Shown: positions 42,426-52,794, counted from the first letter of the stretch. The stretch: 64,000 nucleotides of DNA from Pedobacter jeongneungensis (GCF_000633455.1 NZ_AYMG01000039.1:62001-126000); one strand, 5' to 3'. The notes: generated from the sequence alone by a model not told the origin. Translations and numbers: made by a program.

Positions 42426-44772
42426 CTGCTTGGGTATAAATTAAGTTAATTACTTTCATCAGGCTAGCGGCATTGGCAGCTATACTTTTATTTAAAGGAT
42501 TTGCAGGATAAATCAGGCCATTGTGCCAATCGGCATAAGCGATAATCAATATTTCCAGTAAGCTAGTATTTAAAAGCAGGCAACGGTAAGAAACATGAAC
42601 AGGCATTGTTTCCGCTAAAAACAGGCTTAAGCGCTCCTGAAATGCTTCGGAATTCATTTGTGGAATAAATGACGGAAAGATCAAAATTACCTGCTCCATG
42701 TCTGCGGGAACAGAAACATAGGGTGAAAGCAATCCGGTTTCGATTAGCAGCAAGCCTTTACGTTCCAAAATCATCCACATGGCCAGCTTTAATGCCATTG
42801 CTGATGCAGTTTCATAGAAATGATTTTCCATAAAACCGCAATAAAGCGGCTTTAAGCCAAAAAGAAGGCTTAATTTCAGCTCTATGGCAGAATAATGCAC
42901 AAAATCGATGGTATCGAGTGCTTCCATCCGATCAGTCGCGGCAGAGTTAAAGATAAAATCATTCGTATAACCGTCCATCACCCGGATATTAAAATCTTTA
43001 GGAACATCAGTAAAATGATCAGCTACTTTTTTAGCGCTGGTGTAATTGTAGGCCTTTACCCTGAAATAAGTAAGTAATCCTAAGTTTTGCAGGTAGAGAC
43101 TTTTAAAAATCACCTGATCTTTTAAACTTTCTCCGGCGTAATAAGAACCACTGATGATGGTATTGATCAACAGCGGTGATTCGCCATGTCGGGCCAGCAA
43201 ATGATCCAACATGTTGTTCCTTCTTAGCAGATTAGTGGCGTCATCTTCCACCATATCCATTAAGCCTTTAATGTAAGGGTTGTAGGGATCTTTCTGATAG
43301 GCCAACCAGCTCGAGTATTCCATTTCCTGCTCACTTTCTGCAGCAATGCTAAAATTATAGAGCTCATTATCTTTTAGCAGTGGCCTGATGTGTGGCACCG
43401 AATAAAGCGACTGATAAAAATAAGTTGGCGAAAAAACAAGATAAGGCACCGGATATTCGGACGGAATTTCTTCCAAACGATTCTTTGTATTATAAAAAAA
43501 TGCCTGATCGGAAGGTGTTCCGCTTTGGGCATTTTTAAAGGAAAACAGGGTACCTACATTGGCCAATTGCGAAAACTGGTTAGCCAAAACCTGATCGAAA
43601 AGTGTTAAGTAGCCCTTAAGCTGTCTCGATTGAGCTACCTGAAAATCAGTGGCATTATCAACCGTAGTATCTGCGCCTACGGCATAAATTTCGGGAAAAG
43701 TATTTTGAATCGAATAATAAGAATTGATATCCCTGAAACGTCCGCCAGGCAGCGTAATCGTCAGGTTTGGTATTGCTCCAAAAACCGGACCCGGACCGGG
43801 CGTTTGCGGGCTGCTACTAACAGCTAACATGAGCAAATTTGTTGCGCTAAATAATCTCCGGCCTTTACAATAAATCTCCAGGCCATTATCTAATGAGGTG
43901 GACCAGTTGATACCTAACAAATGATTACTTACGGTATGGATTTCCTGTGTTAAAGGTTGCTGATCGAAGTTTAAGCCACTCACAGCAATTATACCCGGCA
44001 CATTCAGGATCAGTTGCTGCAATTCAATCAGTTGCAGCCGGTCTTTCTTTTCACCAAGTGCTGCAGCAGGAATCCAGCCGTGTTGCAACAGAGGTCCGTT
44101 AAAAATCTCATCGGTGGGTACGTCATCCGTTTCTTTCGAATCGTAACCCAGGGGTACCACTTTTGGAAATATGGCCTGCTGTACACGCTGCTGCAATTCA
44201 GCTAATATTTTTTTCAGTTGTGTTTCGTCAGCAATTTCTATTTTGCCTGCCACAGTATAAAAATCATCAATTAAACAAAGCGGTGGCAGAAACATTTCGC
44301 CTAAATTTCTCCATTTATTGAGGTAAATGAAGGCTGCATTGCATAACTCTTCCTTTTCAACTGCTGTATTTAACTGAAGATAAACCTGATAAGCATAGTT
44401 ACTGCCAGAAACAGGAACAATTAAAGCGTTAGTTACCCCGCTTACGCCATCAATAAGGCATTTACGGTAATCGGTGATGGTAACTGGTGAAGTAGTTAAA
44501 ATTTCTTCGGGCAGGTAAAACTGATCCTTTACTTCAAGCTTTCCATTGGAATCGGTTAAAATATCCGCAACCGGAAAATCGTTGCAATAACCCAGTTCGG
44601 TAAGGGCATAACATACCTGCTCGAGGATGGTTACCCCTGGATCAACATTGTTAAGGTTGGTCCATTCGTGCCCGCTGTGTAACTGGATGTAGGCAAGCCC
44701 CTCAGCCTTAAGCGCAGCATAATCCTGATTGAGTGGCAGGGGCTGATCGATGATAAAGTTCTGCTCGCTCAT
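42412..44772 (-). CDS. eCIS baseplate protein, Afp12-like
   Basis: 786 residues. The opening EGLAYIQLHSGHEWTNLNNVDPGVTILEQVCYALTELGYC has the NDPGVTLLE-type signature shared by baseplate J/Afp11-Afp12 wedge proteins. The remainder alternates helical and beta domains. It should form the inner baseplate wedge together with the Afp11-like protein encoded just upstream, overlapping by 4 bases (ATGA). No enzyme motif seen. Confidence 0.82.
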   Translation of the reverse strand: MSEQNFIIDQPLPLNQDYAALKAEGLAYIQLHSGHEWTNLNNVDPGVTILEQVCYALTELGYCNDFPVADILTDSNGKLEVKDQFYLPEEILTTSPVTITDYRKCLIDGVSGVTNALIVPVSGSNYAYQVYLQLNTAVEKEELCNAAFIYLNKWRNLGEMFLPPLCLIDDFYTVAGKIEIADETQLKKILAELQQRVQQAIFPKVVPLGYDSKETDDVPTDEIFNGPLLQHGWIPAAALGEKKDRLQLIELQQLILNVPGIIAVSGLNFDQQPLTQEIHTVSNHLLGINWSTSLDNGLEIYCKGRRLFSATNLLMLAVSSSPQTPGPGPVFGAIPNLTITLPGGRFRDINSYYSIQNTFPEIYAVGADTTVDNATDFQVAQSRQLKGYLTLFDQVLANQFSQLANVGTLFSFKNAQSGTPSDQAFFYNTKNRLEEIPSEYPVPYLVFSPTYFYQSLYSVPHIRPLLKDNELYNFSIAAESEQEMEYSSWLAYQKDPYNPYIKGLMDMVEDDATNLLRRNNMLDHLLARHGESPLLINTIISGSYYAGESLKDQVIFKSLYLQNLGLLTYFRVKAYNYTSAKKVADHFTDVPKDFNIRVMDGYTNDFIFNSAATDRMEALDTIDFVHYSAIELKLSLLFGLKPLYCGFMENHFYETASAMALKLAMWMILERKGLLLIETGLLSPYVSVPADMEQVILIFPSFIPQMNSEAFQERLSLFLAETMPVHVSYRCLLLNTSLLEILIIAYADWHNGLIYPANPLNKSIAANAASLMKVINLIYTQADASE

Positions 44773-47700
44773 ACCGCTAAAGATTTAAGGCTAATCTGAT
44801 GAACCAGGTTAGAAATAACCAAGGCCGATTTTTCAATCGGGCCAACACTGGTTTGCAAACTCGCAGTTACTGGTGTTGCGTTAAGTTCGGGCTGGTACAT
44901 CCAGGTTTTAAAAGCCACACTTTCTACCGCAGCCACACCACTCAAAGTTTTAATAAAGGCAGCCACCTGTACATCGGTAATCTCCTGATAAATTTCTACC
45001 TGCGCACTGGTACTTTTAATCCACGGGGAAAGGTAAATATTCAAAGCATGGGTTAAAGTTTGTTGGACAGCCGAAAACTCATATCCCTGCTGAACAGTAA
45101 TTACCGCATAAACGGTTATAGCCTGAAAATCGGGATTAGATACTTTTACCACCGAAAAAGCTGATGTTTTTTGCTTTAAGTAGCGCTGCAATTTTTCTTC
45201 TTCACTCACACTTACCATTGGAAGAAACGCATGAGGTGTCATCCAGCTATCCACCGCCTGTACTACATAAATATTGGTACACTTTAACACCGGATCATAA
45301 ATTACCGCGGCGTCATAAATGTCGTTAAATTCCTGTTTAATCAGCCGTATATAATCTGATGCGGATGTGGCCCTGTCTTTTGTTTTAATCCGGTTGCTCA
45401 CCCTCCAGTTCATGGTTATGGCATTTTCGGCCACTTTACCGCCAAAAGAAGGAAATGGCTGCTGCACCGCACTGATTTTCGGCAGGGGACTTTTTGTTTT
45501 GCTAATCGTATTTGCCGCTATGGCAGGAACGTTAACCGCATCGTTTGGGGCAGTATCTAAACGCTGTACACTGATGCCATTTGTACTTAATAAAACGGTG
45601 GCGGCTACGTGACTAATATCGTTGGCTACAATAACAATCCAATAACATTTTGGAGGCATGAGCACACTTGTTAAAGTAATATTGGCCGGTATATTTAAGG
45701 TTACAATACCCGATGAAGTGAGGTTATCGGTTCCGTCGGTGAGTATTGTAAGTGGTGCCCAGCCTTCAGTACCGAGATAATAATAGCTAACCTCGGCTGC
45801 CACAGGATTATCCATCACATATTTCCGCGCCAATTCGAAATAAATGTTAAAACTACTAGCCGGGATTAAATGATCAACAGCGAGGTATAAATAACCATCG
45901 CAGTTGTATGAAGCATATAGGGGAATACCTGACTGATTGTTTGTGGCATCTCCTATGGTATATTTTTGAACTGGCGGTTGATTCAGGTTATCATACACCA
46001 CATAACTGGCAAAAGGGGTATATAAAAAAGCCTGAAACGGGTAATCCTCAATCGTTGCGGCATCCTTGTTTTCACTGTTAAATACATACTCAACACCAGC
46101 AGTGTAGGTGGCGCTAAAGCTTTTTAATTTTGGTGTAAAAGGCAATTGTGCAGCAGCAACAAAGGCCACATTTTCATTATTGTACAGAATTTGTGAGTTA
46201 TAAATTGCAACAGCCGACACTACATTGGGGTACACAGCCGGACCAAAGCCATAATCTGGCCCTTTAAGGTCCATTTTTATGAAACCGCCGGTACTGGTTT
46301 CTGTAAATTTCATGGGTTGGTTTTGCAGGTCAGGGTTGCAGGCGGAAAGTGGAATACTGGTAGAAGCATATTCACTCAAAGTATTCATTTCGCCATTATC
46401 CGTCACAAAAAGCAGGCTTGTAGCCTCTTCTGCAGCCGTCTGATCTGAAACAGTAGTTGAGGCCGCAACAGGTGTTACCGTATTATCAGTTGGTGTTTTA
46501 GCCGGAGGCAAAGTATTAAACGTCACCAATTTCCAATTCTTTTCTTCCAGCACCTGAAAACCCACTACAAAACATTTGTTATTATAAGGTTCGGTTAGTT
46601 CCGGAAATGGCACCGGATCAGCTTGTTTCTTTCCAAATATTTTTTCACATAACGAAGGCTTAGCTGTTGCAGCTATATTGAGCTTTTTACCGAGGTAAAG
46701 GTTATAAGCCTGATAATAATATGAAAAATCGGGTGGTAATGCAGACCAGTTTAAGGCTATTTTTAAGGAACCAACCGGCTTGCTAAAAATTTCATCACTC
46801 CCGATAATAAAATTACTGCCATAAGCCGGTGTTGGGCCAAACAACGGAAAAGCTACCTTGGAACTCAGCGCACCGTAATCGTTATAAAGCTGAAAGGTTT
46901 CCATGCCGGTTACGTTCACTTCTATTTTCAGGCTCTGCAATATGGGTGGTGCCACGGTTGCAGATGTAACCTGATTAAACACCAGCTTAAACATTGGCCA
47001 GGCACTTACCACACCATCCGGATTGATCAGAAAACGTTCGATAGCCGGATCGGTACTTTGCAGTACAATCGTAATGATAATGGGCTGTGCAGGGTCCGTT
47101 TCATCCAACTGAAAATCAGCACTTACCTCAAACCAATCTTTTAATGTACTGAGGTAACATTTTGCGCTACGCAGCATATTCAGATCTGGTGTTCCGGTGT
47201 AAGTTAGAGATAGTTTTAGCTGCCTTGTACCTTCTCTTAGCAATAAAATAGGCGAAGCAAATGCAATGCCCAGTGCCTGTTGTATGCCCGGATTGGGTTG
47301 ATGATTGCCCAAAGTATCCCATGATAAAACTGCTCCTGCAGTATCCTTTTGCACCATACCGGGATTAGCTATTTTTTGTAACTGAAGATATGAAAGTTGG
47401 TTTGGCGCTGGTGCCCTTGATAAGGTATAAGCCAAAGGGATCGCTGCCGGATTTAAAATTACATCATCCGTACTGGCAAATACTATGGGATTTTTTTGTG
47501 CATCGGTACCGGCATCAAACAAGGTACCTTTTGGTAAATTAACAACAGCCGTTTCGATGGCCAAACTAGCCGTTAAATAAGACCGGTCTGTTGTTGCTTT
47601 ACGTTCGGTTTGTTTTAAAATATCGCGATAATAAAACCTTAAGTGTTTATCGCTGATCTGGTTAAGCTGGGTTTGCTGTACCTTTAAAAGATGAATAAAG

Positions 47701-48464
47701 GTGCGCAGTAAAGTGGTATCAGGAAAACTGCCTTTTAACTTCGACAAACGATCGTACTCAATATTGGCCTGCTTAACAATTACCTGTAAAAAATTAAACA
47801 GCGCATCGCCAATATGGGTTACTGCCTTAAAAATGGCCGCTATCGCATTATCTTTTAGAAATGGTAATAAACCCATCAATTTCCAGTAAGGGCCTTTAAA
47901 TACTCCTTCTCTCCAGATCCGGTATTCGTAAGTATCTAATTTCCAGATAACGGAGGGATTAGTCGGAATTAAGCCCACCAGCATGGCACTGCCAAATAAT
48001 TCTTGCCGCAAATCAATAATGGCCTGTAGGGAATCGGCGAAGGTAGCCCTGATCTGTTCTGCTACATAAGTTTTAAGTGGATAATTGGCTGCCGACTGTT
48101 GCATGTAATGCATCCAGTTTTGAATCTTGATGAAGATAAAGGTTACCTGATCGAAAAGCTGGTTAAAAGTAGTAGCTAAATCATTTTGTTGTTCTAATTT
48201 ATGGCAGGTATGCAGGTAAAGGTTGTATAATTTAGTAAAATTGGTGCCGGCGATAGTGGCCATTAAAAAAACAGGGTCTTTTAAAATAAAAGGTTCCCAG
48301 TTTCCGTGTACCGCATTGTCCTGATCGTAAAAATTAATCAGCGTAGCAAATTCAGACAGAAAGCGGAGCCAATCCTGTTCCGTCCGTCCATCAATTAATG
48401 AAGCGCCCGGTTGCAGGGCTTCAGTAACTGAATTTAATATGCTATTCGCGTTAACTAATTTCAT
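44769..48464 (-). CDS. eCIS baseplate J-like wedge protein, Afp11-like
   Basis: 1231 residues, the largest gene in the cluster. A helical N-terminus (about 1-300) is followed by beta-rich domains and the conserved C-terminal part with NWRVSNRIKTKDRATSASDYIRLIKQEFNDIYDAAVIYD and YLSPWIKSTSAQVEIYQEITDVQVAAFIKTLSGVAAVES, characteristic of baseplate J/gp47 family (gp6-like) proteins. It should form the ring that fires contraction. The gene starts 4 bases after the gp25-like stop and overlaps the Afp12-like gene by 4 bases. Confidence 0.9.
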   Translation of the reverse strand: MKLVNANSILNSVTEALQPGASLIDGRTEQDWLRFLSEFATLINFYDQDNAVHGNWEPFILKDPVFLMATIAGTNFTKLYNLYLHTCHKLEQQNDLATTFNQLFDQVTFIFIKIQNWMHYMQQSAANYPLKTYVAEQIRATFADSLQAIIDLRQELFGSAMLVGLIPTNPSVIWKLDTYEYRIWREGVFKGPYWKLMGLLPFLKDNAIAAIFKAVTHIGDALFNFLQVIVKQANIEYDRLSKLKGSFPDTTLLRTFIHLLKVQQTQLNQISDKHLRFYYRDILKQTERKATTDRSYLTASLAIETAVVNLPKGTLFDAGTDAQKNPIVFASTDDVILNPAAIPLAYTLSRAPAPNQLSYLQLQKIANPGMVQKDTAGAVLSWDTLGNHQPNPGIQQALGIAFASPILLLREGTRQLKLSLTYTGTPDLNMLRSAKCYLSTLKDWFEVSADFQLDETDPAQPIIITIVLQSTDPAIERFLINPDGVVSAWPMFKLVFNQVTSATVAPPILQSLKIEVNVTGMETFQLYNDYGALSSKVAFPLFGPTPAYGSNFIIGSDEIFSKPVGSLKIALNWSALPPDFSYYYQAYNLYLGKKLNIAATAKPSLCEKIFGKKQADPVPFPELTEPYNNKCFVVGFQVLEEKNWKLVTFNTLPPAKTPTDNTVTPVAASTTVSDQTAAEEATSLLFVTDNGEMNTLSEYASTSIPLSACNPDLQNQPMKFTETSTGGFIKMDLKGPDYGFGPAVYPNVVSAVAIYNSQILYNNENVAFVAAAQLPFTPKLKSFSATYTAGVEYVFNSENKDAATIEDYPFQAFLYTPFASYVVYDNLNQPPVQKYTIGDATNNQSGIPLYASYNCDGYLYLAVDHLIPASSFNIYFELARKYVMDNPVAAEVSYYYLGTEGWAPLTILTDGTDNLTSSGIVTLNIPANITLTSVLMPPKCYWIVIVANDISHVAATVLLSTNGISVQRLDTAPNDAVNVPAIAANTISKTKSPLPKISAVQQPFPSFGGKVAENAITMNWRVSNRIKTKDRATSASDYIRLIKQEFNDIYDAAVIYDPVLKCTNIYVVQAVDSWMTPHAFLPMVSVSEEEKLQRYLKQKTSAFSVVKVSNPDFQAITVYAVITVQQGYEFSAVQQTLTHALNIYLSPWIKSTSAQVEIYQEITDVQVAAFIKTLSGVAAVESVAFKTWMYQPELNATPVTASLQTSVGPIEKSALVISNLVHQISLKSLAV

Positions 48465-48467
48465 TTT

Positions 48468-48896
48468 TTAAATTAAATTGGTTCCCTCGTTAATGTAAAA
48501 CGGGAAAACATAATTGTGCCGGGTATTGGTCTGGTTGTACATGTAGGTAAGCAAAATCTCTACTACACCTCCCCTAACATCCCTGAATTGTACATCTACA
48601 TCGGTTACCGTAATGCGGGGTTCGTTGTACATTAAGGCATAAGTAATGGCTTCCTTTATTTCCCCTTTCAGGGTTTCGTCCATTTTTTTAAAAAGAAACT
48701 GTTGCAGGCCACCGCCAAAGCCACCTTCCATACAGCGTTCGCCGTTTCGGGTTTGCAGGATGATATCAATCGATTCGTTGATGTTTTCTTCGTAAGCACT
48801 CAGGTTCAGCTGGTGGTTCCCGACCGAAAAAGTAACCGGAAAGGCCCATCCCGACCCCAGAAAATGATGGTCTGCTTTATTTGTCTCTTTCGTCAT
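48468..48896 (-). CDS. gp25-like baseplate wedge protein (Afp9-like)
   Basis: 142 residues; HHFLGSGWAFPVTFSVGNHQLNLS and the later EEAITYALMYNEPRITVTDVDVQF-type region (EIKEAITYALMYNEPRITVTDVD) match GPW/gp25 proteins. These link the baseplate wedge to the sheath initiator and are universal in contractile tails. Starts 4 bases from the PAAR gene. Confidence 0.92.
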   Translation of the reverse strand: MTKETNKADHHFLGSGWAFPVTFSVGNHQLNLSAYEENINESIDIILQTRNGERCMEGGFGGGLQQFLFKKMDETLKGEIKEAITYALMYNEPRITVTDVDVQFRDVRGGVVEILLTYMYNQTNTRHNYVFPFYINEGTNLI

Positions 48897-48900
48897 CTCA

Positions 48901-49200
48901 TTAACCGCCTATCATTACGTTAAATGCGCCGAGCATAATTGTTCCGCCATGCGCGGTTGGATCGCCCATTCTGGCTGCCGGCATTCCGCCGATCATTACC
49001 GTTGCCGAACCTTTTATGATGCTATCAGGCGGACCTACACAAACCAGCATATCACCTACCCTGGCGGCTGGTAATTTGCCAATCAATACGGTAGGTTCGC
49101 CCGGCCCTGTAATCGGCCCGCCAACATGTGGTATAGGCACAGGTGCCGGAGTTACCATTGGACATTCGTGAAAATCTGTTAATCTGGCTGCTGGTGGCAT
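48901..49200 (-). CDS. PAAR spike-tip protein (Afp10-like)
   Basis: 99 residues made of the PAAR beta pattern: MPPAARLTDFHECPMVTPAP, PAARVGDMLVCVGPPDSIIKGSATVMIGGMPAARMGDPTAHGG. His and Cys residues (His11, Cys13, Cys54, His83) are placed to bind the metal at the tip of the cone. It caps the Vgr spike and pierces the target membrane. No extension domain is attached, so no tip-borne toxin. Confidence 0.93.
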   Translation of the reverse strand: MPPAARLTDFHECPMVTPAPVPIPHVGGPITGPGEPTVLIGKLPAARVGDMLVCVGPPDSIIKGSATVMIGGMPAARMGDPTAHGGTIMLGAFNVMIGG

Positions 49201-49217
49201 ATTTATCTGTTTTAAAA

Positions 49218-51017
49218 TTAATTAATCATAATCATTGCACTTTTCAGGCTCAGTTCCATCCCGCTTTTAATTTCTGTGGTCATTGATCCTTCTGCCGAAA
49301 ACTGGCTGTCGGCTACCTGTTTAATGTTCATGCCGCTTAACGCAACATCGCCTGTTGGTGCCTTTACAGTTACTCCCTGTGCACCAGCGATATTTACTTT
49401 CTGATTTGCTTGTATATTAATATCTGTAGCACTTTTGATAGTAATCCCGTCCGCTGACATGACAATGCTATTGTTATGTTCATCCTGAATGGTAATTTTT
49501 TTATCCTGATCGCTAAAAATCATCGTGTTTTTATCCGGCGTAGCAATGGTTAACACCTTATTTTCATCATCAAACTCGATATTGATGTTCGATTTGGAAA
49601 CAATTGCCTTTATGGAGTTTTTCTCATTGGGAATAAGGTCTTTGTAAGGCTTATTTTTCGGACTGCTATACATGCTGCCCAATATCACGGGACTACGTGG
49701 ATCTTCGTTTAGAAAGCCCAGTACCACTTCATCACCCACTTCGGGCAGAAAAAATGCACCTGCACCACTGGTTGAATAAAAATTGGCCAGTCTTGCCCAA
49801 ATGCCCTGACCGCTTTGATCAAATAGAGGTACATCTACTAAAATGCGGTATTGCGAATCGGGATCGTCGTACATTTTTTTAACGGTTCCATTAAATAAAC
49901 CCCTAACACCAGGCAACATGCCAGAGGCTGGAGGTGCCATTACATCAGGCTCTTCGATAAACCATTGAGGCGAAAGGCCTACTGAAACTTCGGTAACCCA
50001 GTTTCCTTCAGATAGGTCGTGGATAACACCAGAAATGAGATAATTGCCATTAAACCTGCCGCCCAGTCCATTTAAGGTCATAAATTTACCCGGATCAACC
50101 AGGTTAGTGCCCTGGAATTTAGCTTCTCCCTGGATTTTGGCATACTCACTTTTTAGCATCTGCGCTTTGGCCCAGTTGTTAAGCTCTTCTGTTTCCATCG
50201 GTGCGGTGGTTTGGAGGGCATATTCAGGCAGGCCAACTACTTCAGCTAATGTTTTAGAGGAGATATTTCCTGGTCCGGCATAATTGTTTGGTGCTTCAGC
50301 ACTGGCTACCTGCTGTTGTTTATAGTCCCAGGTACTTGATTTTACACTTTCTAACTGGGTTACGGCATTCATATCTGCCCTGAATTCCATTAATCCGCTA
50401 CCATAACCTATGGTTATTACCGGATTAGGATTTGCACCAGGTGCTTTAACGGCGACTGTACCGTTAAGTGTGGTGACAACCAGGCCATTCATTTCTGCCA
50501 GCGAAAGCATAAAATCCCAATCACTTACATAAAACTGTACCTGCTCGGGCCAAATGGTAGTGGTTCCGCTTACATCAGGCGTTAAGGAAGAATAACTGCT
50601 GATGATGGAACTGATTACATCACTATCCTTTTTTTGCGCAAAGGTGAGGCTCTTTCTGCCCACGGTCATTTTTATCGCTTCATCTCTGCATTCTACTTCG
50701 AGGGCTGAGCCGATAAGGTCATTAATCAGGATGGATTGACGGGTAATAATACCTTTAAAGATTACCGTGTTGGATGAATCGTAACCGGCTTCGATACTGA
50801 TGACGTTACCGGGTACAAAAACAGAAGAAGAACTGGCCTCAAATGTTCCGGTATTTGCTTCACCATCCAAAATGGTGATTATTGCGGTAGAAACGCGGTT
50901 TATTCTTTTTTCTACCCGTACCGAAAGCACATTTACTTCTCCAGGAACGGTATTACCTGCAACTTTAACGGTATAGGTGGCTAAACTGCCACTAGGGATA
51001 TTGGATGATGATGCCAT
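49218..51017 (-). CDS. Vgr-like spike protein (Afp8-like)
   Basis: 599 residues: a gp27-like N-terminus (about 10-350), a gp5 OB-fold (about 365-455; RGLFNGTVKKMYDDPDSQYRILV and LPEVGDEVVLGFLNEDPRSPVILGSMY), then a triple-stranded beta-needle (about 470-599, with repeated IQDEHNNSIVMSADGITIKSATDINIQA). It ends ALSGMNIKQVADS...MIMIN without effector extension. It forms the central spike that carries the PAAR tip. Overlaps the LysM gene by one base. Confidence 0.94.
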   Translation of the reverse strand: MASSSNIPSGSLATYTVKVAGNTVPGEVNVLSVRVEKRINRVSTAIITILDGEANTGTFEASSSSVFVPGNVISIEAGYDSSNTVIFKGIITRQSILINDLIGSALEVECRDEAIKMTVGRKSLTFAQKKDSDVISSIISSYSSLTPDVSGTTTIWPEQVQFYVSDWDFMLSLAEMNGLVVTTLNGTVAVKAPGANPNPVITIGYGSGLMEFRADMNAVTQLESVKSSTWDYKQQQVASAEAPNNYAGPGNISSKTLAEVVGLPEYALQTTAPMETEELNNWAKAQMLKSEYAKIQGEAKFQGTNLVDPGKFMTLNGLGGRFNGNYLISGVIHDLSEGNWVTEVSVGLSPQWFIEEPDVMAPPASGMLPGVRGLFNGTVKKMYDDPDSQYRILVDVPLFDQSGQGIWARLANFYSTSGAGAFFLPEVGDEVVLGFLNEDPRSPVILGSMYSSPKNKPYKDLIPNEKNSIKAIVSKSNINIEFDDENKVLTIATPDKNTMIFSDQDKKITIQDEHNNSIVMSADGITIKSATDINIQANQKVNIAGAQGVTVKAPTGDVALSGMNIKQVADSQFSAEGSMTTEIKSGMELSLKSAMIMIN

Positions 51018-51691
51018 TATATTTTTGGGATGATGGGCGGAAAAATCAGTTTTTCTACCCCTTTTAAGTTTCTAAATTTATTAAGGCCATTGTAGCGGGC
51101 TACCTGAATGTAATATTTTTCATTATTCCATACCTTTTCGCACAATTCGGGCAATGTTTCTCCTTCTATCACGGTAACCAGATGACTGATATCAGGCGAT
51201 TCGTCCTGATCCTGTATTTTTACCGTTTGTGGAGCAATATATTGTCCAAAACCCAGTGAAATTTTGGCCCTCAAGGGGCTTCCATCGGGCCGGAACAAGG
51301 TATAAGAGATATCAAATGAATTTAATACCCCGTTAAAAACGAGGTCTTTACCCCATTGCACCTTAACAAAATTGGGGCGGTGAATGGTTCCATTATAGGT
51401 AAAAATAATGTTTTCTAAAGTGCTGATCTCTTTCGCCATATCAACCCGTTTAGGGTCAACAATTCCGGTACAATCAATCACCACATCAAAGTTCAGTTTA
51501 TCGCTTGGCGTACTTTTGTAACGTTGCGATGGTGAACTGGAATCGGGTGCCTGTTGCTGGTTATATTCAATGCTCCGCTGCCATTTAATCGACTCGGGAT
51601 TGAGCATCATCAGGTACGGCGGACCGGGAAAACGTTTGGTAAACTGTTCATCCGTATAACCGGTAATTTTCATTGGTTCCAGACTTCCCAT
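51017..51691 (-). CDS. LysM-like tube-initiator protein (Afp7-like)
   Basis: 224 residues. The N-terminus (FPGPPYLMMLNPESIKWQRSIEYNQQQAPDSSSPSQRYKSTPSDKLNFDVVIDCTG) is a CIS tube-adaptor domain, and the end (SHLVTVIEGETLPELCEKVWNNEKYYIQVARYNGLNKFRNL) is a LysM-type fold as in Afp7/gp53. It connects the spike to the tube. The stop is read into the Vgr gene by one base; the DUF5908 gene stops two bases upstream of its ATG. Confidence 0.92.
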   Translation of the reverse strand: MGSLEPMKITGYTDEQFTKRFPGPPYLMMLNPESIKWQRSIEYNQQQAPDSSSPSQRYKSTPSDKLNFDVVIDCTGIVDPKRVDMAKEISTLENIIFTYNGTIHRPNFVKVQWGKDLVFNGVLNSFDISYTLFRPDGSPLRAKISLGFGQYIAPQTVKIQDQDESPDISHLVTVIEGETLPELCEKVWNNEKYYIQVARYNGLNKFRNLKGVEKLIFPPIIPKI

Positions 51692-51693
51692 AG

Positions 51694-51864
51694 CTAACGA
51701 GCATTATTACTTCTTTTGGTCCTTTCAGTGATCATTTTTTTGCATTCAGCCAGCAATTGTTTCTTCAATTGCTTAACATCTTCTGCACTGATTCCAGCAT
51801 GCTGGTTTGCTTCGCTTGTTGATATCTGCGTTTTAATGATAAGTTCTCTTATTTCTACAGGCAT
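51694..51864 (-). CDS. DUF5908 short eCIS protein (Afp6-like)
   Basis: A 56-residue protein starting MPVEIRELIIKTQIS, read from ATG 51864 to TAG at 51694; too short for a routine ORF cut-off. The MPVEIRELxIK start is the DUF5908 hallmark of eCIS loci; the rest is a helical segment with charged residues (EDVKQLKKQLLAECKKMITER). It fills the gap between tube and LysM genes, with a 2-base spacing to the latter. Its role in the particle is not known; Afp6 is also a short protein of this position. Confidence 0.85.
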   Translation of the reverse strand: MPVEIRELIIKTQISTSEANQHAGISAEDVKQLKKQLLAECKKMITERTKRSNNAR

Positions 51865-51869
51865 AATGA

Positions 51870-52340
51870 TTAATCAAATAGGTTTGAAGTGTAAGTCCCG
51901 TTATCCGTAATCTCGAAGTAGGTATAAGCCAGCTCGATAGACTCGATTACAAGGGCATTTTCCTGCGATTTTAAATCAGATACCGAATACTTTATCGGAT
52001 AGGCTTTGTGGAAAGTCCACATTACCAGCATATCTCCGTTGGCATCCAACAGGCTAACCGAAATGTCGTTGGTTTGAATGGTAATGCCAAGCCCGCCATC
52101 CATGCTGCTCACACACCAATCAACAAGGCCCGACTCTTCCGGAACAAGCGCTCTTTTAAGCACCAGGTTTTGGCTCGATGAAGTAGTGGGGAGCCGGTAT
52201 TTAAACCGGTTTTCCCCACCCGAAACCACTTCTTCTATACCTAACTCCTTAGAAATCCCTGATACCTCCTGAAAGGCTGCATTCTCCCCTTTTAAGGAAA
52301 CCATGAAATAAAACCCTACCGGATAAGTATTACTTGCCAT
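51870..52340 (-). CDS. eCIS inner-tube protein (Afp5-like)
   Basis: 156 residues, phage tail-tube (gp19-like) fold: MASNTYPVGFYFMVSLKGENAAFQEVSGISKEL and WTFHKAYPIKYSVSDLKSQENALVIESIELAYTYFEI. It differs from the other tube protein by extra residues and a shorter N-terminus, as expected for the tube-baseplate adaptor copy (Afp5). Starts 11 bases inside the preceding tube gene (52330-52340 overlap). Confidence 0.93.
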   Translation of the reverse strand: MASNTYPVGFYFMVSLKGENAAFQEVSGISKELGIEEVVSGGENRFKYRLPTTSSSQNLVLKRALVPEESGLVDWCVSSMDGGLGITIQTNDISVSLLDANGDMLVMWTFHKAYPIKYSVSDLKSQENALVIESIELAYTYFEITDNGTYTSNLFD

Positions 52341-52794
52341 TCGTGATGGTTAACTGTTCGTGCGCAATTTCCAATGTGTCAATCGCTACTTCATTTCCTT
52401 CTGATTTTAAGTCGGTACTGCTGATTTTGGTTGGCCATGCATTATCTAATTGCCATTGCATGGTTACATTACCTGCTTCATCGAGCAGTTTAATCAGCAC
52501 TGTACGCCTTTTAATCAGGTTCATTTTAATTTCCGCATGCCAATCCCAGAAAACGTTATCGTTAACAAAAATTCCACGTTTCATGGTTACGTTACCGTAT
52601 TTTACCAAACCTGGCATTTTCTCTGTAGAAAAAAGCGGACTATTGCTTTTGCGGTATTCGATTACCTGATTTTCGACATCCATTCCGGATACTTCCTGAA
52701 ATCCAACGCCCTTTAATTCGGTACCAAGATCTACCTCAAACCTAAATTTCGGTAAGGGCCATGTTGCGCCTTGTGCGCTTCCATCATCTGCCAT
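52330..52794 (-). CDS. eCIS main inner-tube protein (Afp1-like)
   Basis: 154 residues; FRFEVDLGTELKGVGFQEVSGMDVENQVIEYRKSNSP and NAWPTKISSTDLKSEGNEVAIDTLEIAHEQLTI are the tube (gp19-like) marks. It should stack in hexamers to build the lumen through which cargo passes. It lies 34 bases from the sheath stop and overlaps the second tube gene by 11 bases. Confidence 0.94.
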   Translation of the reverse strand: MADDGSAQGATWPLPKFRFEVDLGTELKGVGFQEVSGMDVENQVIEYRKSNSPLFSTEKMPGLVKYGNVTMKRGIFVNDNVFWDWHAEIKMNLIKRRTVLIKLLDEAGNVTMQWQLDNAWPTKISSTDLKSEGNEVAIDTLEIAHEQLTITNGK